Notes: a model not told the origin generated them from the sequence alone. 64,000 nt of DNA from Vibrio hepatarius (GCF_001274785.1 NZ_LHPI01000001.1:124001-188000), one strand, 5' to 3'; positions 55,359-64,000 are shown, numbered from the stretch's first letter. Program-made: numbers and translations.

Positions 55359-57338
55359 TTACCAAACAGGTGCATACGATGCCCACGATTTGGCGTGGAA
55401 AATCGCGATAGATGCCGGAGCAACTAAGACCTGTTTGTGGTCGATAGTTTGGTGCAGTTCGTGAGAGTCGGTATTACAAATCATCACCCATTCCTGATTC
55501 GCATCGCTCGGAAGCGTGAATCGGGCAGGGGCATTGGTCTGGTTAATGCAGTAGAACAGCTCGTCGCCGTTTTTGCCTAACCCTAAATGCAGCGCCACAG
55601 AGCTCAACATGTTCCAGTCTTCGTGCTCCATAAAACTGCCATCGAGTCGACGCCAGAAAATGCGGTTGTCGTTACGCTTTTCGCCACTGAACGCACGAAT
55701 AAACGGCACCATGTAGGTCTGACGAGCTTTGACCATCTGCGCCAACCACTCTTTAAAGCACTCTTTCTGTGGCGTCATGTGCCAATCAAGCCAACTGATT
55801 TCGTTGTCCTGACAGTACGCGTTGTTGTTACCACGTTGAGTGTGCGACAGAACATCGGCGGTCAGCACGTGCGGAATACCAAAAGCAAACAGCAGGCTCG
55901 CCATAAAATTGCGTTTCTGCTTTTCACGTTTCTCAATGATTGTTTGGTTTTCGGTCTCACCTTCCACGCCGTAGTTGTCGGAGCGGTTGTCACCGTGGCC
56001 ATCACGGTTATGTTCACCGTTGGCTTCGTTGTGCTTGTTCTTGTACGAGACAAGGTCTTGCATACAGAACCCATCGTGATAGGTGATGTAGTTGACCGTT
56101 AGTTTGTATGGCCAGTTGGCAGCACTGTAAAGGTCACGTGAGCCCATAATACGGGTGGCAAACTCTTTGAGAAAACCTTGGTCGCCACGCCAGAAGCTAC
56201 GGGTGATGTCGCGCAGTCTGTCGTTACACTCGTTCCAGCCAAACGGGAAGTTACCGACTTGGTAGCCGTTCGGACCGATATCCCAAGGCTCTGCGATAAG
56301 CTTAACGTCTCTCAGCACCGGATCTTGAGCGACAGCCTTAAAGAATCCGGCGTCTTGGCTGAAATGATCACCATGACGGCCCAAAGTGGCTGCGAGGTCA
56401 AAACGGAAGCCATCGACCTTGTATTCATTGACCCAGTAACGCAGCGTATCCATCACCAAGTTGAGGCTAGGCTGGTATGAAAGATCAACCGTATTGCCAC
56501 AACCAGTGTAATTGGCAAAGTGGCGGCCGTGTTTGAGATAGTAGTGCTGGTCGAGGGCTTTTAGGTTAAATACCGGACCGTCTGCACCACCCTCAGCGGT
56601 GTGGTTGTAGACCACGTCCAGAATCACTTCAATGCCGTGTCTATGTAGTTCTCGGATCGCAGTTTTTAACTCGTTTACCGCGTCAGATTCCGCGTATCTA
56701 GGGTCGGGAACCATAAACAAGTATGGGTTGTAGCCCCAGTAATTGACCTTGTCCATTTTGAGCAGATGTGGCTCGTGCATACAGGCCGCAATTGGCAGCA
56801 GTTGCAGAGTGTTGATATTTTGCTGCTTGTAAAACTCGATCATCGCGTGGCTGACTAAGCCTAAGTAGCGGCCTTGCTGGTGCTCAGGGACACTCGGGTT
56901 GAGCTTAGAAATACCTTTCACATGGGTTTCAAACAACACCATCTCTTCGCGAGGACGGCGAGGGCGTTCGATACCTTGCCAATCAAATTGGTCATCGACC
57001 ACCACACACTCGGCAAGTTTAAAGCTTTTTTCAGAGTCGAAAGGCAATGTGTAGTGAAGCGGTCGGGAGATCGCTTTGGCATACGGGTCGGAAATCAAAT
57101 GCGGCTTACCATCTTTCTCGACGATGTAAGCGTATTTGGTGCCAGCGGTCACTCCAGGGATGAAAGTGTGTTTTATCCCCGCATATTCATTCGCAAGCGG
57201 ATAGCTCTGAAAATCGCCATGCTGATCAAAAATGGCCAGCTGGATTTTTGGCGCACCGGGAGCATAAATCGAAAAATTACACCCGTTTTCATTCAGTGTT
57301 GCGCCTTGAGGATAGGGATGTGAGCGCTGCATATTCAT
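55359..57338 (-). CDS. glgX: Glycogen/maltodextrin debranching enzyme GlgX-type
   Basis: GH13 isoamylase-type enzyme, 659 aa from the ATG at 57338; a longer frame to 57404 lacks family resemblance. N-terminal CBM48-like domain (PYPQGATLNENGCNFSIYAPGA), then the (beta/alpha)8 barrel: EVILDVVYNHTAEG, DGFRFDLAATLGRH with nucleophile Asp, LIAEPWDIGPNGYQVG with acid Glu, and YHDGFCMQDLVSY. It hydrolyses alpha-1,6 branches of glycogen-derived dextrins. Divergent from lamB, with MalT-like boxes between, so it appears part of maltose metabolism here. Confidence 0.92.
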   Translation of the reverse strand: MNMQRSHPYPQGATLNENGCNFSIYAPGAPKIQLAIFDQHGDFQSYPLANEYAGIKHTFIPGVTAGTKYAYIVEKDGKPHLISDPYAKAISRPLHYTLPFDSEKSFKLAECVVVDDQFDWQGIERPRRPREEMVLFETHVKGISKLNPSVPEHQQGRYLGLVSHAMIEFYKQQNINTLQLLPIAACMHEPHLLKMDKVNYWGYNPYLFMVPDPRYAESDAVNELKTAIRELHRHGIEVILDVVYNHTAEGGADGPVFNLKALDQHYYLKHGRHFANYTGCGNTVDLSYQPSLNLVMDTLRYWVNEYKVDGFRFDLAATLGRHGDHFSQDAGFFKAVAQDPVLRDVKLIAEPWDIGPNGYQVGNFPFGWNECNDRLRDITRSFWRGDQGFLKEFATRIMGSRDLYSAANWPYKLTVNYITYHDGFCMQDLVSYKNKHNEANGEHNRDGHGDNRSDNYGVEGETENQTIIEKREKQKRNFMASLLFAFGIPHVLTADVLSHTQRGNNNAYCQDNEISWLDWHMTPQKECFKEWLAQMVKARQTYMVPFIRAFSGEKRNDNRIFWRRLDGSFMEHEDWNMLSSVALHLGLGKNGDELFYCINQTNAPARFTLPSDANQEWVMICNTDSHELHQTIDHKQVLVAPASIAIFHAKSWASYAPVW

Positions 57339-57777
57339 CACTTTATAAATATTATTTTCCTTGTAGTGAGGCTTTAGTAAATAGTTTTGTTTGCATGAGG
57401 TCAAGCGCCTTATAAAAAATTGTAAATGTAATTTTATTACAGAAATATGACGTTTTTAGGAAAAAATTTGAGCTATTTGGCATTTTGTTGAGCAGAAAAT
57501 TAATAAAAACCGTCTACTCCTCCTTAGAACTGTGACTAATCGCACTAATACCTTGTTCGGTTAACTTTCTCCTCCTTTCTCATCCCCCTGAATTATTTTT
57601 CATCCGGATGAAGTAGAACACCTCCTCCCTCAGTAATCTTGCCACAGTTGAAACAAATGGAGACAAGGGGTTAACCCACGTCTCGTCTTACCTCTCTTTT
57701 TACCACCTGTAGCTGCCTTTTCGGGATGTATCGGGGAGAGCGTAAAAAAGAATAAGAAACCCTAAACGGAGTTAATA
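57339..57777. promoter_or_regulatory. glgX-lamB divergent control region with MalT-like boxes
   Basis: A 439-bp gene-free region. MalT box-like sequences (reverse complement of GGAKGA) recur: TACTCCTCC 57515-57523, TCTCCTCC 57569-57576, TCATCCCCC 57580-57588, TCATCCGGATGA 57600-57611 and CCTCCTCCCTC 57621-57631. A weak CRP-like TGTGACTAATCGCACT lies at 57531-57546. The pattern is that of a MalT/CRP-controlled regulon promoter. A long leader rich in T follows to lamB. Confidence 0.75.
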
Positions 57778-59112
57778 ATGAAAAAAGTAAGCATAGTTGC
57801 TGCGGCAGTGATCTCTACACTTGCTATTGGTGCTGCTCACGCAGATGATAAAGTTCAACAGGGATGGCAAGTCAACGGTTATGGCCACCTGCTATACAAC
57901 GTAGGTGAGTCTCTAGATACTGGTGAGACTTGGGCGCACCGTCGTGACTACCGCGCAGCAGGTGCCGCGTTCTCAGGAAACCCTAATCAAGTCGAATTCA
58001 CGGTTTCTCGTGGTGACAATTACGAAAATGGCTCATGGTCTAAATACGTTCTGAAAACGGAATATGGTAACCACGAAGGTGGTAACGGCCGTGGTTTCTA
58101 CACCTCTTCAGGCGGTAACGAAGGACACCTACAATCTGGTGAGTTCGAATTCAAAGAAGCGTATGTAGAACTGGGCGATCTCTCTTTCTTCGCGGAAGGC
58201 ACAAGTATTTGGGCTGGTCAGCGTTACCTAAACCGCCAAGCAGGTATCATCACAAAAGAGTACTGGAAACAATCTTCTGGTCTGGGTGGTGGTATCCAAC
58301 ACGACAACATGGGCTTAGCGGTTGTTTCTGCTGATGCTGGTGATGGTTACTGTACTGTCGGTACCGCTACACTCAACTGTAAGAATGATAACTTAGACGA
58401 CAACGGAAGCAGCAAAACAATGACTTCTGTTGACCTATACATGTACGGCGTGGAAGGTCTTGGTGGTAAGTTTGACTTCGACGTTAAGTACATGACTAGA
58501 ACCAACGTTGATTCTTCAACAAATGCGGCAGACGATGGTGTGGGTGTTTCTGTCACTTACTCTACAAGCTACTATGGTTTTGATGGTTGGTCTTTAACTG
58601 CATTGACTTACGGTGAAGGCTTAGCTGGTACCAAAGGTGTCAACTTCGGTTCTTGGAACGGTGGTTGGGATGAAAGTGATCGTTCGATCTTTTTGACTTC
58701 TTACGGTGTTGCGAACGTTACGGATAACCTACAGATTGGTACTGAGCTTGTTTACTGGGCGCTTGATAACAAAGATGACCGTCAAGTTTGGGGACAAGAT
58801 GATGTTCAGCGTCTATTCGTTGGTGTGACTCCATCGTACAAGATTAACGACAACTTCCGTATGGAAGCCGTGCTAACTTACGCAAACGAAATGCTTGATG
58901 ACGGTTCGGCTTGGGGACGCGATAAAGACGATACTTCGTTCGTAACTGCAACTCTAGCACCTGTGTTCACTGTGAATGCTGACTACTGGGGCCGCCCTCA
59001 AATCAAGCCATACGTAACTTACATGACTTCTAGCGATGATGATTACGCTTGGGCTAAAGACTCGGATGGTGACGAAACTCGCTTTGGTGTCGAAGCTGAA
59101 ATCTGGTTCTAA
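57778..59112 (+). CDS. lamB: Maltoporin
   Basis: Outer-membrane maltodextrin channel, 444 aa. Signal peptide MKKVSIVAAAVISTLAIGAAHA, then an 18-stranded beta-barrel pattern with aromatic residues lining the path (GYGHLLYNVGES, WAGQRYLNRQ, TSYGVANVTDNLQ) and a C-terminal Phe (EAEIWF) for BAM recognition. Preceded by GGAGTTAATA. Vibrio homologues are also called OmpS. Confidence 0.94.
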   Translation: MKKVSIVAAAVISTLAIGAAHADDKVQQGWQVNGYGHLLYNVGESLDTGETWAHRRDYRAAGAAFSGNPNQVEFTVSRGDNYENGSWSKYVLKTEYGNHEGGNGRGFYTSSGGNEGHLQSGEFEFKEAYVELGDLSFFAEGTSIWAGQRYLNRQAGIITKEYWKQSSGLGGGIQHDNMGLAVVSADAGDGYCTVGTATLNCKNDNLDDNGSSKTMTSVDLYMYGVEGLGGKFDFDVKYMTRTNVDSSTNAADDGVGVSVTYSTSYYGFDGWSLTALTYGEGLAGTKGVNFGSWNGGWDESDRSIFLTSYGVANVTDNLQIGTELVYWALDNKDDRQVWGQDDVQRLFVGVTPSYKINDNFRMEAVLTYANEMLDDGSAWGRDKDDTSFVTATLAPVFTVNADYWGRPQIKPYVTYMTSSDDDYAWAKDSDGDETRFGVEAEIWF

Positions 59113-59145
59113 CTCGGTTAGTTAAGTTTACGAGCTATAACATAG

Positions 59146-59168
59146 AAGGCAGTCTTAAGACTGCCTTT
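59146..59168 (+). terminator. Hairpin between lamB and malM
   Basis: Perfect palindrome, AAGGCAGTCTT/AAGACTGCCTT (59146-59167), followed by TTTACT. With only a short T-run it may be a partial terminator that lowers malM relative to lamB. Confidence 0.7.
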
Positions 59169-59196
59169 ACTCATATAATAAGAAATGGATATAGAG

Positions 59197-60048
59197 ATGA
59201 AAAAATACCTTACCTTGCTACTCTCCGGCATGAGTTTAATCGGTTGTGCTTCAAGCGATGATTTATCTCTTAAGCAAAATATCTTACCCCTGCAAACAGA
59301 AGTATGTTGCGAGTCTGCCAGTCATTTCCCTTGGTTTAGACTACAACAAAATCAAGATCTGGACTTTGAACTGAACGCTTCGTCACCTGTTAATCAGTTT
59401 GATGGTAGCAAGAGCTATTTTTCAGCGTTTACCTTTGCCCAGCAATCAGGCTTGGTTGAAATACGACTAAGAAGCTTGATGCTAGATGGGGAGGTGGCGA
59501 TTCCTCAAGTTGAATTACTTGATTCGGAATTCAACGTTGTTAAGACAATCGATGATGCATTTACCGTGAAGTTTTCTGATGCTTTCGCCAAGAATCGCTA
59601 TGAATTGACCGAGAAAGTAGACACGGTCAAGACTCCTTACATGATCGTCTACGTAAAGACTTCAGAGCTTGGCAAAAAAGTGGTTGTGCCTCATCCTGCA
59701 AAGATCAGAGCGCAAGAATCTGGTGAGCCGATGCCGATTGTGACGGATCCTACCTACTTAGCATCCAACAACGGCCACTTTTCTTTGAGTGTGGAAACAA
59801 TCACGCTTAGTGGTTACAACCAAAAATCTCTGGTAGAGGCCAAGCCTGAAGAAGTCGCGGTAGTTCAAAAGCCAGCCCAGCCTGCGATTCAAGCTATTCC
59901 AGAAACACAATCTTACTACCACAATGCCATCCGGCAGGCAGTGGAATCCAACAACATCGATAAGGCACTGAGCTTACTTGATGAAGCGAAAGCACTAAAC
60001 ATCGAAGGTGCTCAAGAAGTGTTTGTAAGAGCGGTAAACGCTAAATAG
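59197..60048 (+). CDS. malM: Maltose operon protein MalM
   Basis: Periplasmic lipoprotein of 283 aa. I prefer the ATG at 59197 (GGATATAGAG upstream), giving a lipoprotein signal MKKYLTLLLSGMSLIGC with the Cys at 17; an ATG four codons earlier is also possible. MalM family features: an early CCESASHFPW motif and a beta-rich N-terminal half (FDGSKSYFSAFTF). The biochemical role of MalM is still unclear. It is last in the lamB operon. Confidence 0.88.
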   Translation: MKKYLTLLLSGMSLIGCASSDDLSLKQNILPLQTEVCCESASHFPWFRLQQNQDLDFELNASSPVNQFDGSKSYFSAFTFAQQSGLVEIRLRSLMLDGEVAIPQVELLDSEFNVVKTIDDAFTVKFSDAFAKNRYELTEKVDTVKTPYMIVYVKTSELGKKVVVPHPAKIRAQESGEPMPIVTDPTYLASNNGHFSLSVETITLSGYNQKSLVEAKPEEVAVVQKPAQPAIQAIPETQSYYHNAIRQAVESNNIDKALSLLDEAKALNIEGAQEVFVRAVNAK

Positions 60049-60339
60049 ATACCTTTCCAATTACGCTAAGGTTAAGGGCATCATTAGCCTTAGCGGTCTG
60101 ACTGCGTTAGGTGACGTCGGGGGAAACTATGAGCAATCTTCCCGAGATAGTCATACACCAAGTGTTAAGCGAATAGGTGTTTGTCTTTGCTAACCTGTGC
60201 CTGTGTACAACGCGTTTCTTGCTATTTAGGCTTTGATTAATAATGGGTTTTGGATCTGATTTTCAGACTTATCGTAGTTCCCTTTACTCATATTTGCTCT
60301 AAAATCGTTCGCTGATATTCATGGTTCAGGGAAGGTGAG

Positions 60340-60954
60340 ATGTATTCGGTTAAGCTTGATGAAGAGTTGGTTTACCCAACCAAAGTTATCTGTGTAGGAC
60401 GCAATTATCTAGAGCATATTCACGAGCTTAATAATGCTGTTCCTGAGCAAATGGTGGTGTTTAACAAACCATCGACTTCTATTTCTTCGGTACTGCGTGC
60501 GACCCATCAAGAGCCACTTCATTACGAAGGTGAAATCTGTTTCCTGATCAAAAACAACCAGTTTCATGCGGTTGGACTTGGGCTCGACCTGACCAAGCGT
60601 GGCTTGCAATCTAAGCTGAAAGAGAAAGGTTTACCGTGGGAAAGAGCAAAAGCGTTTGATGGCTCTGCCGTATTCAGCCGTTTTATTCCCGTTGCAGGAT
60701 TAGACATCAATAGCCTAGAGATAGAATTGTTCATTAACTGCGTGCGTGTGCAAAAAGGCGATGTGTCGCAGATGATGTACCCGCCGCAGGTGATCTTACA
60801 AGAGTTACAAAGCTACACCACATTGCAAGATGGTGATGTGATCATGACGGGAACACCGCAAGGCGTGGGAGAAGTACATCGCGGAGACCTGTTTTTGGCG
60901 CGTTTGAAGTGTAAAGACGAAACCTTAATCGAAATTGAATGGGTTGCTGAATAA
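60340..60954 (+). CDS. Fumarylacetoacetate hydrolase-family protein
   Basis: Protein of 204 aa with the FAH fold: PTKVICVGRNYLEHIHELNN at the N-terminus, the metal ligands in EGEICFLI (Glu) and the end segment DGDVIMTGTPQGVGEVHRGDL. The family includes acylpyruvases and oxaloacetate decarboxylases; acylpyruvate hydrolase activity is a fair guess from its short length. The 291-bp gap before it (60049-60339) shows only a GCTAAGG/CCTTAGC dyad. Confidence 0.88.
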   Translation: MYSVKLDEELVYPTKVICVGRNYLEHIHELNNAVPEQMVVFNKPSTSISSVLRATHQEPLHYEGEICFLIKNNQFHAVGLGLDLTKRGLQSKLKEKGLPWERAKAFDGSAVFSRFIPVAGLDINSLEIELFINCVRVQKGDVSQMMYPPQVILQELQSYTTLQDGDVIMTGTPQGVGEVHRGDLFLARLKCKDETLIEIEWVAE

Positions 60955-60985
60955 AGTTCTTTACCTTACCCCAAGGCAAAGGTTT

Positions 60986-61021
60986 AACCTCTGATTGAGT
61001 GATTCAATCAGAGGTTTTTTA
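60986..61021 (+). terminator. Terminator after the FAH-family gene
   Basis: Perfect 13-bp stem (60986-60998, 61004-61016, loop GTGAT) with six T. It ends just before the microprotein ATG at 61024, and its right arm holds AGAGG, the only ribosome-site candidate for that gene. Confidence 0.88.
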
Positions 61022-61023
61022 TT

Positions 61024-61137
61024 ATGGGTTGTTGTAACAAAGCGCCGAATGGTGGCTCACCGCAAATTGGTATCTTAGTGAAATGGACACTGTGTATCGC
61101 AGTGGTGGTGTTTTTGATCGCTGCGTTGTTCGGCTAA
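61024..61137 (+). CDS. 37-residue membrane microprotein
   Basis: Short frame of 37 codons: a polar N-terminus with a Cys-Cys pair (MGCCNKAPNGG), then one hydrophobic helix of about 18 residues (LVKWTLCIAVVVFLIAALFG). AGAGG lies nine bases before the ATG, inside the arm of the terminator hairpin. Codon use looks natural. It looks like a small protein I associate with Vibrio genomes, but I cannot confirm that here. Function unknown. Confidence 0.65.
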   Translation: MGCCNKAPNGGSPQIGILVKWTLCIAVVVFLIAALFG

Positions 61138-61145
61138 AGGCTCAG

Positions 61146-61454
61146 TTAAAGCAGTTTTAGAACCAGAAATACCGCCATGCTAACAAAGGTGGTGAGCAAC
61201 ACGTTTTTAGTTTTCCATGCCATGACCGCCGCGACTAGGGCGCCAATCAGATAAGGGTTGTCCGGTGTGACCCACAGCTCTTGCTCCGGCATAAATACGA
61301 TAGGTGCCCAGATCGCGGTTAATACCGCAGGGCTTGAGTAACTGAGCAACCTCTGCGCTTGCGGATTTAAGCGCAGCGGCAATCTAGGCTCCAGAAACAG
61401 ATATCGACTGACGAAAACCAAAAGCGTCATTGCAAAAATTGACAGCAAAATCAT
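61146..61454 (-). CDS. azlD: AzlD-family branched-chain amino acid transport subunit
   Basis: Small membrane protein of 102 aa with three to four helices; the AzlD pattern is seen in FVSRYLFLEPRLPLRLNPQAQRLLSYSSPAVLTAIWAPIVF. AzlCD complexes export branched-chain amino acids or analogues. Its start overlaps the azlC stop by four bases. Confidence 0.9.
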   Translation of the reverse strand: MILLSIFAMTLLVFVSRYLFLEPRLPLRLNPQAQRLLSYSSPAVLTAIWAPIVFMPEQELWVTPDNPYLIGALVAAVMAWKTKNVLLTTFVSMAVFLVLKLL

Positions 61455-62170
61455 CGCTTCGCTCCTTTAAACGATTCAACCAAATAGCCTGCGACCATAC
61501 CGCCAACGCTGGCGATCATCAGTCCCGATTCTATAGCGAAATAGCTGCATGTGACCGCGATGACTAAAGACGCGACTACCGCAGCGAGGACAGGTGACGT
61601 TTTCACATTGGGTATTACGATAGCAATAAAGGTGGCGGCGACGGCGAATTCAAGCCCGAGTTCGTTCATCGAAGGGATGTAATTGCCGGCGAGAATCCCG
61701 ATAAACGTAACTATGTTCCAAAACAGGTAAAAGCTTAAGCCTGCACCTAGGGCGTACCAACGATCAAATTGCTTGTCCGATTGTTGACCACAAAGCGCAA
61801 ATAGCTCGTCAGTGAGCAGATAACCTAGCGCCAATCGCCATCTCAACGGAAGTGGACTCACTTTGCTGCGCATCGACACGCTATAAAGGAAGTGTCTGGA
61901 GGTAATAAAGAAGGTCGCGAGTAACATCGTGGTTAAACTCGCTCCGGCTTTGATCATACCTGTGGCGACAAGTTGCGCTGAACCCGCAAATAAAATTGCC
62001 GATAGAGCTTGGCTTTCAATGATGGTTAACCCTGATTCGACGGCATACGATCCAGCAAGTAAGCCCCAAGGGATCACCGCAATACTAAGTGGTAACATCG
62101 CAACCGTGCCTTGCAGGAATAAACGGCTACGGGAAGGATTGGCAATAGAATTCAAACTTATAGTACTCAT
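61451..62170 (-). CDS. azlC: AzlC-family amino acid permease
   Basis: Membrane protein of 239 aa, LIV-E family. N-terminal QGTVAMLPLSIAVIPWGLLAGSYAVESGL and FAGSAQLVATGMI are typical, followed by the YLLTDELFAL segment. Forms a complex with AzlD. An AraC gene lies 76 bp upstream on the same strand. Confidence 0.92.
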   Translation of the reverse strand: MSTISLNSIANPSRSRLFLQGTVAMLPLSIAVIPWGLLAGSYAVESGLTIIESQALSAILFAGSAQLVATGMIKAGASLTTMLLATFFITSRHFLYSVSMRSKVSPLPLRWRLALGYLLTDELFALCGQQSDKQFDRWYALGAGLSFYLFWNIVTFIGILAGNYIPSMNELGLEFAVAATFIAIVIPNVKTSPVLAAVVASLVIAVTCSYFAIESGLMIASVGGMVAGYLVESFKGAKR

Positions 62171-62246
62171 TATTGTCTCAAATTGTGTTCACTTGCCCCT
62201 ATTTAGACACTTGGGCAAAGCCAACGCTTGTACAAAACTGCTGTTG

Positions 62247-63086
62247 TTATTTACGTTTGCCCTTCTGTGGTTTGTACTGTCTCGGTGTCACGCCCATCGC
62301 GCGCTTAAAATGACGGTGGAAGTGGCTTTGGTCATGAAATCCGGTTTCTTGTGCGACGTCAGAGATGTCCATCCCTTGTCGCAATAACTGCTTAGACAAG
62401 CGTAAACGAGACTGGATTTGATACGCATGTGGCGGAAAGCCAAACTCTTTCTGGAAGCTGCGCGCCAAATAATACGGGCTTAAACCCGCAAGCTTGGCAA
62501 GGTCGTCTAAGCTCACATCCGCCTGAGGGAAATCATCCAAAAACTCTTTAACTAGCTTGAGTTGTCTTTGGGTTCGCGTTTGTGGCTCCCAATCTAAGCG
62601 AGATTTACTGTGTCGGCTAATCAGCTTAACCAAAGTGCCGTAGACCAAGGTTTCACGTAGAAGTTTGTTGTCCGATTTCGCTAAGGTATCGAACACCATA
62701 CGCAGTTGCTGCGCCATCTCTGGGTCATAAACCACAGGTTCAGGAAAGTAAGGCACAGAGCCTTGTGGGAGTAAGCCTTCGGTCAGCGACGCAAACTGTT
62801 CTGGCAGTGGGTACATGGCTTTGTATTCCCAGCCGCCTTTGGTTGCGGTTTGACCGTTATGCACTTCATCAGCGTTGACTAAGATAATACTGTCTTGGGG
62901 AGCAATGTGATTGCCGCCAGTGCGATAAAAACGTTGTGCGCCTTTTTCAATAACGCCCACGGTGTAGCCTTCATGGCTATGACGCGAAAAGTTCTGGTTG
63001 GTGTACTTGGCATCAAGGAGTTCAAGCCCGCCCAGTTCACTGGCCAGCTGAAAGTTTGCTGATTCCTTTTCCGTATGATGCGCCAT
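62247..63086 (-). CDS. AraC-family regulator with cupin N-terminus
   Basis: Regulator of 279 aa. N-terminal arabinose-binding-like cupin (FSRHSHEGYTVGVIEKGAQRFY; APQDSIILVNADEVH), C-terminal AraC HTH (LAKLAGLSPYYLARSFQKEFGFPPHAYQIQSRL; AQETGFHDQSHFHRHFKRAMGVTPRQY). Probably controls azlCD, and perhaps the divergent exporter gene at 63299. Clear ribosome site AGAGGAAG. Confidence 0.9.
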   Translation of the reverse strand: MAHHTEKESANFQLASELGGLELLDAKYTNQNFSRHSHEGYTVGVIEKGAQRFYRTGGNHIAPQDSIILVNADEVHNGQTATKGGWEYKAMYPLPEQFASLTEGLLPQGSVPYFPEPVVYDPEMAQQLRMVFDTLAKSDNKLLRETLVYGTLVKLISRHSKSRLDWEPQTRTQRQLKLVKEFLDDFPQADVSLDDLAKLAGLSPYYLARSFQKEFGFPPHAYQIQSRLRLSKQLLRQGMDISDVAQETGFHDQSHFHRHFKRAMGVTPRQYKPQKGKRK

Positions 63087-63298
63087 TGCACTTCCTCTGT
63101 TCGCGTCCCTTTTGCAGTCTAGCCTAACGGGGTTTGAATTTTTTGTACAAAATTGCGCTTTTTATTTGAACTATTTACGTTAACGTTTGCTTGTTATTTG
63201 TTCTGGGTGTTGGCTATTTTACTTCCATCTTTATTATGGATTGAGAACTTATGTTGGTATAAAATCCCGCACTTTCTTGTTCCTGTAATATAATAATT

Positions 63299-63931
63299 AT
63301 GATTGATTTATCAGTGCTACCCGTCTATTTGACGGCTGTGGTCGCACTTTTGCTACTGCCGGGACCAGATATGTTGTTGATTGCCAGCTCAAGTATGAGC
63401 TACGGACGTAAAGTGGGGATCTTTGCGAGCTTGGGTAACGCGACATCTGGAGTGATTCTAACGTTATTAGCGGCGCTAGGGGTGTCGGCGTTGATCGCCA
63501 TGAGCCCAATTGCGCTCAAAGCGCTTCATCTACTTGGTGGTGCATACCTGCTTAAGATGGGGTGGGACTGTTTACGCGCCAGTGCATCTGATGCACCGCA
63601 ACTCGGTGGTACGAGTAAAGTTGCGACCACGTTTTATCAACGAGCCTTGGTGAGTAATTTACTCAATCCGAAAGCCTTGGTGTTCTTTGTGATGTTCTTG
63701 CCACAGTTTGTATCAAGTAATATTACCGCGACGTCTGGTGAACAGATGCTTGCGCTAGGCTTATTGCTGAATGTGCTGGGTTTAGCGTTTAACTTACTGC
63801 TGGTCGCTTTGGTTGGCACTCTAGGTAAGCCTTTGCTTGAAAACGCCAAATTCAGAACCTATCAACATAAGTTTATGGGTTTAATCTTCGTGATATTGGC
63901 GCTGTGGATGCTAAGTTCATTTGCCAGTTAA
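63299..63931 (+). CDS. LysE/RhtB-family amino acid exporter
   Basis: Membrane protein of 210 aa with about six helices. RhtB signature LLLLPGPDMLLIASSSMSYGRKVGIFASLGNATSGV and NLLNPKALVFFVMFLPQFV are both present. Such proteins export homoserine, threonine, lysine or similar. The upstream 212 bp, shared with the AraC gene, has no obvious Shine-Dalgarno directly before this ATG. Confidence 0.9.
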   Translation: MIDLSVLPVYLTAVVALLLLPGPDMLLIASSSMSYGRKVGIFASLGNATSGVILTLLAALGVSALIAMSPIALKALHLLGGAYLLKMGWDCLRASASDAPQLGGTSKVATTFYQRALVSNLLNPKALVFFVMFLPQFVSSNITATSGEQMLALGLLLNVLGLAFNLLLVALVGTLGKPLLENAKFRTYQHKFMGLIFVILALWMLSSFAS

Positions 63932-63952
63932 GCCACTTTTTGGCACAGTTTT

Positions 63953-63979
63953 AAAGGTCAGCATTTGCTGGCCTTTTTA
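63953..63979 (+). terminator. Terminator after the RhtB-type gene
   Basis: AAAGGTCAGCA and TGCTGGCCTTT arms (one G-T pair) followed by TTTTT. Confidence 0.8.
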
Positions 63980-63993
63980 ATAGGGAAGTTGTT

Positions 63994-64000
63994 ATGCACA
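63994..64000 (+). CDS. Possible start of the next gene, cut by the window end
   Basis: An ATG at 63994 is preceded by AGGGAAG at suitable spacing, just after the terminator. Only two codons are visible, so nothing can be said of the product. Confidence 0.3.

Noticed and set aside
55587..56102. Open frame of 171 codons on the plus strand over glgX
   Set aside because: Antisense to the catalytic barrel of glgX; hydrophobic-looking composition is an artefact of the complementary strand.
1..64000. CRISPR arrays, tRNA or rRNA genes, transposases, prophage genes
   Set aside because: None seen on reading both strands; the only dispersed repeat is the 162-bp element.

Overview
The window reads as part of a Vibrio chromosome (gamma-proteobacterium, mid-range GC, genes densely packed on both strands). 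The clearest genus markers are a Qrr-type quorum-sensing small RNA behind a sigma-54 promoter, the ectABC-ask ectoine operon, a betIBA operon joined to its own ABC importer, a NorR-hcp-hcr nitrosative stress module, an OmpS/LamB-type maltoporin next to malM, and a chromosomal qnr-type pentapeptide gene. The species cannot be fixed from the sequence alone. I see no tRNA, rRNA, integrase, transposase or CRISPR array.

Layout. 1-10.9 kb: one continuous plus-strand urea block, urtABCDE (importer, urtA cut by the window edge) running into ureDABCE-hupE/ureJ-ureFG (nickel urease and its maturation), closed by a strong terminator. 11-14.5 kb: an isochorismatase-like hydrolase divergent from a GlxA/AraC regulator broken by one in-frame amber codon, then a qnr-like gene and a phzF-like isomerase. 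14.5-31 kb: an osmoprotection island with proVWX (minus), then betI-betB-betA-choXWV (plus, with a BetI-like palindrome), a TPR membrane protein, ectABC-ask, and a DUF368 (PopT-type) lipid carrier translocase. Two 162-bp MITE-like repeats lie in this island, each starting on the last base of a stop codon. 31.1-33 kb: qrr with LuxO-like sites and a sigma-54 promoter, then gltS. 

33-45 kb: mixed genes, including a PilZ protein, two acetyltransferases, a small-molecule kinase homologue, an OmpR-type two-component pair facing two spondin-domain secreted proteins, an MFS/oxidoreductase pair and a DMT/desuccinylase pair split by a LysR gene. 45-49.6 kb: hcr and hcp downstream of norR, with a well-formed sigma-54 promoter before hcp and an exact 18-bp repeat before both hcp and norR. 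49.8-55 kb: TSUP permease, ABM and YccF proteins, an orphan amino-acid binding protein with an extra HisC-like aminotransferase and LysR gene, and a duplicated-domain protein with a nuclease-like C-terminus. 55-60 kb: maltodextrin genes glgX, lamB and malM around a region of MalT-box-like motifs. 60-64 kb: FAH-family hydrolase, a 37-residue membrane microprotein, azlCD with an AraC gene, and a RhtB/LysE exporter.

The genes form coherent modules: urea uptake feeds urease; choline is imported by ChoXWV and oxidised by BetA/BetB to betaine, while ProVWX imports betaine directly; Ask supplies aspartyl phosphate for ectoine synthesis; NorR senses NO and should drive hcp-hcr through sigma-54. Functions are assigned from motifs and remembered family sequences; no database search was run.
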